From NCBI GenBank assembly GCA_949825025.1, contig OX463778.1:42386646-42450645 (forward strand): 64,000 nucleotides of DNA. Direction: 5' to 3'. How positions within the stretch are numbered: the first letter of the stretch is position 1; every line of letters starts with the position of its first letter. Below, piece by piece: positions 38,401 through 51,800 of this stretch. The notes beneath the pieces are model-generated. The model had not been told where the DNA came from and did no database searches. It saw nothing but the letters and a program-made list of their open reading frames with translations. This DNA comes from Siphlonurus alternatus. Its lineage: Eukaryota > Arthropoda > Insecta > Ephemeroptera > Siphlonuridae. Both the position numbers and the translations under genes were made by a program.

Positions 38401-41400
38401 ATTAATTATTTATTTTCTGTTTCAACTGACCTCGACTATCTAAAAAGAGAGAGGGTGAATTACCAATAAAACATTAAAAACACGTTGATATAGCAAGTTA
38501 GTAGTACTTAAATTGAATTAAATAATTCATATATTATCATATAACGAAAAAGAGAAATTTATAATTTAAGTAACCTATGGTATTTTATTATTTTCATGTA
38601 AAATGACATATTTTGCCTCAAGGTATATACCTTATTGTAAAATGTTTATCAAGTCTCCTGACCTGTTTTTATTTTTTTTAAACATGTATATTTCCATACA
38701 CAGCAATCCTCATTAAAAATAACGTGTGAGTCGAAATTCGAAACGTTTTTAAAAAAAATTAAACCAGAATTGAGATACTTACGAGGCTGGCGATGTTGTC
38801 AGCCAAGCTCCTCATGCTGGATGCGGCCATCGTATTTAGAGATTACGTCCCCAAGAGATTGCCGCCTTGTTTACTCGCGTCACACCTCACCTCAACCCAT
38901 CACTGACACATCACAACTGAGATTTAAGATTTGGGTGAACCAAGAAAAAAATAGCTAAGTGATTTCCGTCTTCATAGCAAGTAGACATGCACAAATATAA
39001 TAACGAAGTTTAGATTAAATGCATTTTTGATGTAAAAAAGGGTCAATTTAACACCGAGAATTGTCAAGCACCGAATCGTCTTTAAAATCAATGTAATTAA
39101 AGCTGTTTTACGAGTTGTTTTGGTGGCAGCGCCTTGGCCCGATCATAATGTATCGAGTGCAAGGCTCACACTGATCGAGAGAGAAAGGCGCGTACTTTTT
39201 CACAGGTTAAAAAAAGAAAAAGAAAAAAAGAACTAGACCAGTGGCGGCAGCCCAACTCGTTCCTGCTAACCATAAAACTAAATAACGGCTTTTTGTGCTG
39301 CAGTGAGCGACCCTGAGGCTTTCGCAGATTTGTTAATCACTTTTCCAAATTTTCTGCTTGACTGGCACTAAACTTATATAAGAGGACTTCTTCAGTACGA
39401 AAGTGAAAATAATATGTATGAGCGATAATACACACACAAGCATTTGAAAATCCCTTCTAATTTTTGTTCTTTCCGGTTCTTTCATCTTACGCAATACATC
39501 ATTAACTTTTGTTAAAATCAAAATATAAACAAACTTTGTTTTTATTTTGTAACATTTTATAATTTATACTCTTTGATTAAATGCTTTTCTTTTAATATTA
39601 TATGATGTTGATTTTGAAAGTTATTAAAGAATATACTATTAAAAAAAACATAAGAAAAATATATTTTATAATTGGTCCTGACAATATAATATTAAAATAC
39701 AGATTTATTAGTGTTTAACGTGACGTAATAGAGTATATCAGTAGGGAGGGCACGACAAGGAGTGAAAGTTTGGAGTCTACTGTGCCAGACAGAGGAAATG
39801 ATATGGGTGACGCTTGCTGCTGGATATTATGCCTGCTGGCTGATCGCCCTGTGAAGAGTCATGCGGTCCTGCTGCTGGCTCAATCCTCAAGACACCTACC
39901 TAAGGTGCATTTCTATAACACAAGCCGCGATCTACTTCGTGGTTTTGTAACCGAGACAAGGCAACTAGAATACATTCCTTGTGGTAAGCATCTAAGATAA
40001 TCATATTCATTTTCATTTATGCAAATTTTATTTATAAGATGTAACTTAAAACTTCATGAATAGTTAGTGTTACAGAATAGTATTATAATATTATGACATA
40101 ATGATTACTTAAAATATAATTCGTGCATATAAATTTCCAGCTAGCTGATGTAAAAGCAAATAAATATGAGAGATTTCAATAATATTATACTTAAAAGTAT
40201 ATGTAATTAACTAACTGGAATAAAAAGTTTATTATCAATATAAAATTTATTATTATATAATGTAAAGTCTGAATGAATATTCTACAAATAAATAATATAA
40301 ATAAATGACCTTGATACGTCATGATTATAAAAACATTACAACATACCGTGACTTTTATAAAATATAAAGACTTACAACCTATTATAAGTTGTAACATATA
40401 TAATATAATATTATATAAAAAAATATTTCTTTTGCTAATTAAGTCTTTTGAATAGAGCTTTTTTTTTATTAATCATGCTTTTAATAATGTATTCATTTTA
40501 TCTCATGGACAAGGTAGAGTAATGATGCAAACGTCCGCGAGAAACTCGTCCTGTATATGTAAACAAACAATTCCATTCCGGTACACTTCTATTCACATAT
40601 GATTTTATATATACTGTAGGGTTATAATATGTACTTGTGGCTACTTAACAGACCGTGGATAAAAAAAATACTCATGTATGACGTAAATCAAGGTTATTGG
40701 AAAGGGTCATTTCTTTATTATTGACAAAAATATTGTATATAGAGACTGTTCTAAATACAAAACATGTCTTGTTATGTGACGTCATTGATTTGATTTACTG
40801 ACGACGTAATCAATCAGTTAAATTAGAAAAGATGACTCCAGCGCGAATGCGCTGCGCATGCAGTATATTCAACTATAAAACCATAGAGGGAACTCAAAAA
40901 GCTTTCATGCGACCACTGTGACATTTTTTTTTTTTTTTTTAGTTGAACGGGCAACCCATAATACTGATATCAATTGAAATCATGAATTAAAAAAAAAAAA
41001 AAAAAATGCAATACAGATTGTAATTCTCTACATCAATCAACATTATCTCCTGCCTCTGACTTGTTATTTATGTACTCATGAGGAAAATATAATAAAAATT
41101 AAATAAATTATACAAATTTAATGTAGAAAATAATTATAAAAAACATGACAATTTTGAAAGAATATTACTCCAACCATCAAGTTCAAGGTGTAAAACGAGT
41201 CTTTTTAATTAGGTCCACGATAATATTTTTAACAAATAAGATTATAAATGACTTTTCCAACCAATATTTTGATAAAGAGATTCGATGATGTTACAAAAAG
41301 ATATACCCATATTAAAAGAGAGACAACAATATGAAACACTATAAAATAAATTAACAAATTGCATGGTTATAAAAGAACGTCACAAGTGAAATTAAGAAGA

Positions 41401-42843
41401 GGAGCTAAATAGATTGGCTTTAATACTAACATCAACGCAAAACTTACGCGGGAACAAGTTAAGTAAGTTAATCGACATAATATAGATACCCGAGAGTATC
41501 AGAGTTGGTTGTTATATCAGCTTTGTACTTGTGGGCTTCGAGGTTGACAGCATATCTTTGCGCGATCGTAGTTAACAATATAGGATAATTGCGTCGTTAA
41601 GTTATCACAGGGGGCAGGAAATGTCAAACGACCGGCTAGCTCTCATAGGCCAAGCTGCTGCGTCGAAGGCAAATAGCTTGCTCGTGGTTAGTATAGCAGA
41701 ACCAGAGGTTGTTAATATTAATTTAAGCAGCTATAATATGCTCTAATCTTTAGATTTAACGCCTAGTAATTAATAACAAATTGGTATACCAATGATAAAT
41801 AAGCGTACCATTAACTTCGCTATATTTTATCAATTTTATCATGAAGGAAAAAAAAATTAAAAAAAAAAACATTTTTAACTAGAAATGCGAATTCAATTAC
41901 CAAAGATGAGTCAATCGGAATACATAATCTCTCTAAATTAATAATTATTTTATGCAGAAGAATGTCATGGAGCTAAATAAACAGTTTATAATATATTTTT
42001 GTCCCATTCTTAAATTATGTCAGTTGTTGGAAAGTTGTAATTTGCTAATATTATAAGATTTATAATTTATTATTTATAATATATGTTATATATGAGCATT
42101 ATGATTAAGATGTAAAAAGTCTGAAATGGAAAGAAAAAAGTATTAAGCAAAAATATTAGAAAGAGAGTAGAAATATTTTGTAATATTATTATCGTTCTTT
42201 TCATTATATAATATACTTTAATTGTATATATAATAATAAACTAAGGAAGGAAGAAAAATGCTTATGAAGATTAAAGTAAAACACTGCAGCTATCGAGATA
42301 TGTAGCAAATAAAGATTTGAATGCACATGAAGAGTATAAATCATAATAAAAAAAGGTGCGCTATCCATCTAGTGCAGGACGCCACGGGCCTCATTATCAC
42401 GGCTAGACTAAGAGCAGACATCACGTGGACACACACAACTAGTCAGGCGAGGCTCAAAATTGCACACAGTACAAGCAAGTAAATAGTAACTAGGACACAA
42501 ATCCATTGGTAGTCAAATCAGAAAATTTCAAGTTTTTTTTGTTATATATATATATATAAAACAAAACCATAGCCATTACAATAATATCTGAGCTTGGCTA
42601 TCAATAGATTTATGTGCGATGCTTCTTTGATTGAAAGTGATGGGAATAAACTAAATTTATGACAGTTTCAATGTTTTCTTGGTATTTTTAGTTTAACACT
42701 AAAATTTAATAATAAAAAAGAAGAAAATAACAAACAAAATTACATTTTTTAGTAATTAAGTGCAAAAATAATTTTGTAACTTTTTTTCAAAATTTAAACT
42801 GTAAAAAATAACAACACTAATTTTGAGGAAATAATATAAAAAA

Positions 42844-42874
<31 letters not shown>

Positions 42875-45800
42875 TCCCGACAAAAAAAAATTGACAATAT
42901 TTGAGCCACCGCCACTAAACATATAATTATACTAAGCAGGCATCTAAATATAATGTAGCCTATAATCTAAAGACAATAATGTATAATAATTCAATAATAG
43001 TAATAGTAATAAAATAGAATAGAATGTTATATATATAGGGCTATATAATAATTATTTCATGCCATAGTTTCTAAGACTCTAAATTTCTATTCTAGTTTTG
43101 CACCGCCGCTGCTGCTGCCGCCACTTCCGCCTTGACGACAATTAAGTCTGACGGACAAGCTAGCAGGCGAGCGAGCAGTCGGTCGAGCAACACACACACA
43201 CAGACACCAAGTCGCCCACCTCGGGGGGAGCCTCGCACTCCGAAGACAAGGTCTGAGTCTTCAATAGAGTGTAGAACTTAACATAGGGCGCCTTCAGAAC
43301 CTGACGATCACCATAAGCCACAACGCTATTAGACACCCACACACTCACACCGCAAATATACCCTGCCTAATATGTTCTAACCATAAACTAATACTTTTTT
43401 GTTTTCTTCCCATTTAATACAACAAAATTATCAAAACCCAAAAGTTTATTTCATTAAAAACAACAAGGTGTGGAAATTGTTAATTTTATGATCCAAAAGA
43501 GACGGATAACAGAGTTAGTAGTCACTTGGTTAGTATGCACTATATCCCTACTGAGATTGGTCCTGTCAAATAAGAGAGCAACACTCACCTCCCAGGATTC
43601 TCTTGTCAGCTCTCCAATCTCGCCAGTCGATGAGGTAGAGCCACTGTTGCCCTTGCTGCGAGACTCGGAGGGCTCGTCCTCTGCCCACAGCTCTGTGTCA
43701 GAGTCCACAAGCTCAAAGCCTCGCTCAGCAGGGTCCATCTCTTCCAAGTCACCGTACAGGTGAGGTACCCACAGCTGCAGGAACCGGTATAGGTCGTCCA
43801 CCCTGTACACACCAGCCATACAAGTCAAGCAAATATCATCTAGGTATTGTGAAGAAAAGTGAATAATTGCGGGTTCAAGTGTGGTTAAATTCTATTGTTT
43901 TCAATTTGATATCTAACATACATACTGATAGACAAATAATATTAATGATTTACTTGTTGTGTATTAAAATTATTTTTCATTTTGTTAATGCTAAATAATA
44001 AATACTGTACATTATTTACTACTTCTAATAGACAAATCGTCGCCTCAGAACGCAAATCACGTAACTACAAAAAAATTGATGCAACTCTAAACCTTATCAC
44101 ACTAAAACACTTGTAAGTTAAATTATTTTTTTTTGTAGTTAAGTGATTTGCATTCTGAGGTGGTGAAATATTAAATAATGTTTTTGAGTATTTGAATTTG
44201 AAGGATTTGATGCATCACGATTACTTCTCTGCAAAGTATAGCTGTTTAGTATATGATAATGCTATCACCTTGGAAAGCTTCCCTCACCAACCGATGGCTG
44301 TTTAGCTAATTTATTATTTAAACACTACATTGATGCTGGAGCCATCTACTGGTGAGGAAAGTTTTTGTTGGCAATAAAATTGTATATATTATGTATTGTA
44401 CTGCATTGTTTTGTCATGTTAATTAATGTCACCCATGCTCATCAAGTAATGTTGGGTCAGTTTATTTTATTTTTTTATGAAAATATAATCTGCAATTTAA
44501 TTATAAATAAATTATAAACATATACAAAACTATAACATCAAAAACAAATAGATATCAGCAGTGTCAAAAAAATAAACTTGAAGTGTTTGTTCCTCATCAA
44601 TTCTTCAGAGTACAATCAAAGTTCCATCTGACATTCAGATAGCAAGGGCATGATAATAGCATCACTTTGAGATTTAAAAAAAATTATCTTATAGTACTAT
44701 AAAAAGATCATCCACCTCACATTTTGTTACAGATAATCTACAGTACAAATTTATCTCAAAACTTGATTTGTTATCCAGTTTGACTAGCAATAATAATACA
44801 AATAATCAAAATTTGAAGATATTTTTCGTTTAAAATATATTGTCGCCTCAGAATGCAAATCACGTAACTACAAAAAAATTTGATGCAATTTTAAACCTTA
44901 TTTTACTAGAACATAAGGGTCAAAGTCCCATCAATTTTTTTTGTAGTTACGTGATTTGTGATTTGCATTCTGAGGCGACGATATGGCAATCTGATAAAAA
45001 AAAATTCTTTCTTTTTAATTTATTTTTTAGTTGCTAAGAAACATGTGGGTGAATGAAATCTGCAATGATTGTAATGAAGTCTTTTTCTTTCATTTGCACA
45101 TATATTTGAAATTCGCGTACTATTGACTTTAATACATAGTAATACATTATTAAATAAAATTAAGATTTAAATTAATTTTACACCTATATTTTTAGGTAAT
45201 TCTTGCACTCACCTGTTTCTGGGTACGCTGAACCAATATTCAGGCCTCATCTTCTTCTTGCCATATGACATGATTGGCGTTGACTTGGGGATTCGCTTGT
45301 TGATTGGTTTACCCATACGGAGCCGCAGGTAGAGTGGTGGGTCCTCACATGGCCGTGCTGGCCTCGGGATCAATTCTGAAGACAAAAATACTTACTGTTA
45401 GCACCTACCCTGTGCAGCACAAGAGCGTGACTTTTCAAGATCATGGTATGAATGTTAATGAACGACATGATCCCAAACTTACCTAAGTACGAAGCAGGTC
45501 CTAGTGTGCAAGTTAAATGGAAAGCAGAGTTAGTACAGATATACATAAAGATATTAAATTTACATCACAACATCAAGCAAGTCAGATGATTAGGTGCAAA
45601 ATAATTTACAAATGTTGAATATTTTTCATAGCACTGGTTGGTGTGTTTAAATATTTTTGATACTTTAAATTAACATGTGTAAAAAAAATAAATATTAAAA
45701 AAAAAAAAAAAAAATCAAGTAATGCTAAATATTTTTATGATTAAAAATCTAATGTTTGGCAAATCTATCATACTGTATATTCAATTCAACAAAGTGTTAA

Positions 45801-48800
45801 ACAGTGGAAATTATATTTGCTTCCCCATCCTTTAATTTCTGTCTGGAAAGTTGTAACCAAGAAGCTTTTCGTTTAATGCAAACATTAATTTTTGTGTCTG
45901 TATCTTGAGGCTGCAATAACAATTAACCAATTAACTTATTGTTATACATGCAGACGATGAAGTGCATTATATATAAGTGGCAGCAAATTATTTATGCTTA
46001 TAGGTTAAGCCAGGGAGAGCTCAGCATTTTCGACGTAGAAACTCAAGTCTATTACTAGTTGCTCACGGCAAAATTGTAAAAAGCATAGTTTGAATCATTG
46101 CCATTTACATAATATGAAAGAAGCATGCTTTATTGCTACAATACCAATAAGCAGAGGTCTATCACCTACCAAATGTTTCTAGAAGCGGCGACTTCAAGGC
46201 TACAAACGAAAAAATTGTAAAAGCTTAATAAAGTGTATCCTATAAAAACACCTATTACACCTATTACTACTGTATACTATATGCTTCTAATTGAATGCTT
46301 AAGCAGTTCTATTCTACAATGTGCATGTTTTGTTTTGATTTTATGTAATTGTGAATGAGCTATTTTTTTATTTTAATGGTATGGATGAAATTAATTTTTA
46401 ATTTTTCAAAATGTCCCGAAGCCTATTTGCAAAATAAATAAATAAAATTTATATGTGGAAATATTACTTCGAGTATTAAACTCATGTAATTTAAAGTACA
46501 ATAATTTTTTAATGACAAAAATGGTTGAGACATTGAGTCAATAAAATTATATTGATTATATCATTATTATTGTTAGTCTTTAGAATAATTATTGTTGTTC
46601 AATACAAAATTTAAGTAGCTAAAAATTTCACTTATAAAAATTAATGGATTTGCTTTTTTTAATATCTTATTAGTTCTGAACATTAGCATAGTGTTTTAGA
46701 TTTGCAGTAAATGTTTTTTTAGTATTTGTGCACACGATGAAACACAGATCACATCACCACACACATGGTATTCTGACACTCACTGTCAAAGGAGACAAAC
46801 AGCTCTGGCATGTCGTCAACAGACACCATGCTGCGATAGTCGAGCTTAGGTCCAGGGCCAGCGATTGAGGCTCTGTGCACAGCAGTCTCTTGGTGGTGCC
46901 GCCGCGTTACATCCATGGACGATCTCCTGTAAACCACATACTACGTCAGAGATGCTCTAAATAAGAAGTGTACAATTGGCGTAAAAAGGAAGTGTACTTT
47001 TGAAGCAAGCAAGAAGCACACACCGGCTTATAGACATCACTATTATACTATGTTATATTCTGCTTTAAACATATCAACATTAAATTAAACATATTCTCAT
47101 GACTATTTTCTTTGTGGAAACACTTTTTTATAATGCCAATAATATACAATGTATTATATATTATCACACCGTACAACCATTAAGTAAATTTGTCAAACAG
47201 TTAATTAGTAAATTAAATTAAAAAATTAGCTTTACTTTACTACAACAAGTATTTAAGGACATGCCATGGTATTAACATGAAGTTATGTTGTTCTTGATTT
47301 TTTTTTACAGTATCCAACATAAGGTGGACTCGTTTTGTTAGTCTATTAATTATTGTACAAATGCTTCCATGTTAATGAAATAGTCATTTTAAGTTACTAT
47401 GATTTAAACCAGAGCGTACTTGAGTAGGAGGCCAAAACCCAGCCGGCGCGATCGTCATCTGTCGAGACATTAGCCGTCCGGAATTTAAAAAATAACATGC
47501 AATGTAATCGGGAGGAAATATTTTTTTTTAAATATTTACTTGATATTAATGAAGGTGTCTTGTAGTGCAATAATACTTCAATGTAGTCTCCCGTTTGCTA
47601 ATTATTTTATTTAGTTCATAAATATCATACTTCTTGAGATATAAGACGGTAAAGTTAGGGCGGGAACTTGGTTCTATCTTCCAAGCTTTAGTAATGTATC
47701 ATGACGTCACGAAATATTGAAATTACAAAAGTACTTGAATCAACTTTCATACATTATTTTCGATGTAGTAAATAACTTTACTTGATATATACAAAGTATA
47801 GAAAATGCAATTAAGTAAAGTGAAAGTCACTCGCTATGAAGAAAGGCTTTCAATGTTCATATGACGTCATCGCCAGTAAACTGACTTTTATTACTTCGCG
47901 CATGCCGGCGCATGCGCAGATGTAACAGAAGTAGCAGAAGTCGGGTTCATAAAAGTTTAATTTAAGTGTATTAATATTGTTTTTGCGTGAAAAAAAAGGT
48001 TGTCCAGTAAGATTAAACTATATTAGAGTTAAACTTGTTTCATTTTGAAAACTCTAGCATACAGCGTAATTGTCGTAAACCGCGACCAAAGTGAAGTCCT
48101 CTCCCATTTGATTACACGCAAACCTGCTGCTCAGTAGGACGGCTATTGAAAAGTGGGCGCGGTCGTGTTGTGGCCTTCTACTCAAGTTCGCTCTGTTTAA
48201 ACACACAAAGCACATGAATTGTATATTACAAATACTATATTATATAATTTACATATTGTAATATTATAACACCCATTCAATAACAAGAAAATAACAGCTG
48301 AAAACTTCTTTTAATGTCTAATTATATAAGATAGAGAACATAGAATCTATATCTTAAGTTTAGCGGCTGTAATACACTTACAATAGAACCTTCATTAATT
48401 TTTTTCACACAACTAAAATTTTAAAATTTATGCAATTAATCTCAAATTTTTCCATCAAATAGAAAATTTAGCGTATCAATGATTTAGAGATCAAACAAAG
48501 GCCTCTTTAAAACTAACTTTATGAAATTAAGGTTCTAATGTAAATAAAAGCAAGACATAAATAAAAGGGGTATGCCCAAGTAATGAACAGATGAGCTACA
48601 TGTATAGATGGCCTGCAGGATTAAGGTCACAACAACAACACTAAGACAACAACAGCTGGATGGACGCTGCATGAAAAAATATGGCCTCGTTACGTCGAGA
48701 GTACAATAGCAGTAATTGCACGAACATTCAAGGACACAGTCTACGCATCACCAATTATGAACATGTATGAATATGAAACAATTGTGCTTTGCTCAGCTGC

Positions 48801-51800
48801 ATGCTTACAGTCTAGAACAATATATGTCCTCTATCAATGGCCAACAAAATACAAGTTGAATTTTATGTTTCTTACTTTTTCTACAAGTAGGGGTATTATC
48901 ACTATTTGTTGCAAATTTCATGATTGTTTATTACTATTGTTTATGGTTGGCCACCAATAAACTACAATCTAACTCCAAGTATTACTATTATACATATTTT
49001 GTATATACATATATACATACTTATTCAATTTTAAGGAAAGTAAACCAAAAATTAAAACCTTAAACCTTAAAATTGAATTTTGTATACAGTATAACTACAA
49101 GTTATACAATGTATAGGTATTGAATCACTTTGCTTCAATACATTCAAGTTGGAGGAAGATTTTAATGACAACATTTATTGCATTCTAATCCTATAATATA
49201 TATGGAACACAATGATAATGAAGTGCAGTGCTCAATAAAATACTGAAAATAAAAGTGTCAGTAAAAGTAAATAAAAGTAAAGGACAAATAGAACAGTGAT
49301 GCAGAATGCAAATACCCTATCTAGTTTTGTGCTTTCTGTGAGACAATTAGACTTGTTTGAAATATTTCAGTAAAATTAGTTAACTGATGACAACATAGGT
49401 TTTTTTTTCAATGTAACTCAAAGATAGCACAGTGAATATGGTGCAAGTGCGTTGTGACGACTGTCTTGTGGAGTGCAGGTGCAGAACTAGCAATGTGATG
49501 CAATACACTAACCAATTAGCAATCTCAGCAACGCAGAACCAACTGAACAAGTGACAGACAACACTGGACGACGTAGATAGGGCGACTCACCCTGCCTTCA
49601 TTGAGTCTGACGAGGGGGGAAACTCAAAGATAGCTCTGGGAGCAGAGGGGTCAGAGCTTGGTCCTGCCTGCATCAGCAGCAGCGGAGAAGACGATGGCTC
49701 CTTGACGAACAATGTCGAGCCCAGGTCCACGAGGCTCAGGGGCGAGCTGTGTGCGCACGCACACACGTCAGAACAAGCCTCATGCAATATAACAGTATCT
49801 ACACCGGTGCCAGCGAGCACCAAATTACCAGTCAAAATGTATGAAAATCTAAATTTATTATGATACACATGATATAAGGGTATAATTTACCACAAAATAT
49901 CTACAAAAGTTAGTAATTACAAGGACGAGGAATATCTAGTTGTAAACTCTTCCAAATTTCACAATAAAGTTAGTTAAAAGTATTAATATCTTTATTTTAA
50001 TATGATACTTAATTATATCTTACAATTAGTAATATTTTGCTGTGATCAAGTGACTATTGTTAAAAAAAAAATACTTAAAACCCTTTCCACTTAAGGTCAT
50101 GACCATTGAAATGCTTAAAGAAACTAGATTTTAATGGTTTCAAGTCCAGTCAATAGACTCTTTGAGTTTAAATTAAGTCTTAATTATAACATATTTATAA
50201 AATTTCACTGCAATCAAGAACCTTAAGTCTAAGTAAAAATTTCATTATTTACTAATTATTCAAATTAAGGAAAATAAACCATTTAGGTTGTGATAATCTT
50301 ATTAAAAGAAAAGGATAGGAATAACCAGCAAGGCCTTACCGATCAAAAGACGTTTCAAAAATGTAAAAACTTTCGAGTGAACCTCTGTGACCGCAAGAAT
50401 TTCCACCTGCTGTGACTCTTTCGATCGGTAAGGCCTTGCTGGTTATTCCTATCCTTTTCTTTTAATAAGATTATTTACTAATTAAACAATCTTTTAAAAA
50501 ATAAAAATGGACAGAGAATAGATATCAGTAAGGCCTTAGGTTACTCCAATATATATACTTGGGTTTTGATGGAGGCAGATACTCCTGGGAAGTTGATTTT
50601 CATTATAATTATTTTCATGCTTCTTCTTCAAAAAAATGAATTAACTGATATTACTAATGATTGTGGAGCAAAGATGTATGCTGCAAAATGTCTCAAAATA
50701 ATATAAACTTTTGATATACAATTGTGTAGCAAGATTCTCACCTGATTTATAAGGCCTTGCTGGTATAATCTCTGTTTTCTTTTAGTTTAAGATTTTTACA
50801 TATTAATGGTCACAGTAGTAATATTGTTCCCCTTTCCCCAGTGAATACTGTATTACGAAGCGCAAATTATTTAACAAAATAATTTTTAAAATAACTGAAT
50901 TTTCCCTTTTTATATTTTGCATTAATAATCATGTATCATATTAAATGTTTTTTTTTTTTTTTTTTTTTTTTAATAAAAAAAAAGTTTGTAACTAGACACT
51001 CTATGTTGTTGATTGTTAGTAATGATGAAGTCATGCTGAAATAAAATGACAACTTGTAGAGCTCCTCTCACCTGGAGAACACCTTGGAGAACACCGATGA
51101 GTGGTGAGACTCCTTTGAGTCAGCCGAGCCAGGCTGTGAGGAGGTTGATGACCCTGGACCTGAAGGGTTCATTGACTCCTTGTCCCCTCCTAGGCCTTCC
51201 ATCCATGTCAACGGGTAGCTCAGTCTCTTGAACACCTGTGGCGTAATGATAAATCTTATTAAAAACTTAGCAAAAGATGTGAATTGACTTGAATTCACAA
51301 TAACTATTAGCCTATTACACAGATATTAACAAACAAATTTACTCTGCATTATTTGTAAGTTCCTATCAAACTAAATTATTTTTAAAGATTTTTTATTTAA
51401 ATTACTGTAATTTGAAAACATATTTTTTTTTAAATAGCATACAAATCTGTAAATTAATTTAAAGAATAATTGAATGCTGTACCTTCCAGGTGGGTATGAA
51501 AATTAAGCATTAAGCAATGAAAATCAAGATTTTCCCTCTCCCCATCTTTAAAAGAATACCATATGAGCACTAGAAAAAAGAACCTATGAAGCCAAATTAT
51601 GAATAAAAATGAATTAATTTGGAAGTACCCATTAAAAAAATATGAATTTCAGAGTTTTTATTCACCTTAGTTTTTCTACTTTCAGGTTTATCTGCCACTT
51701 CAGGAACAGCTTCCTTTTCCAGTTCTGAACAGAAAGATACAGACGAGGCCTTTTTTCTTGGTATGTTTGAGGTAGTGGAAGAGCTGTGTTCCTCTGACTC

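Larger units (their letters stand above)
43803..45212 (-). other. OXR1 intron with two short foldback elements
   Basis: A 1.4-kb intron carrying two copies of one MITE family (44039-44164 and 44842-44979) about 0.8 kb apart; otherwise AT-rich without recognisable exons. Confidence 0.75.

Noticed and set aside
39770..40000. Plus-strand 76-codon frame beginning MESTVPDRGNDMGDACCW
   Set aside because: No splice context, no recognised family, and it lies in an intron of the opposite-strand gene; kept only as a GC-rich block.
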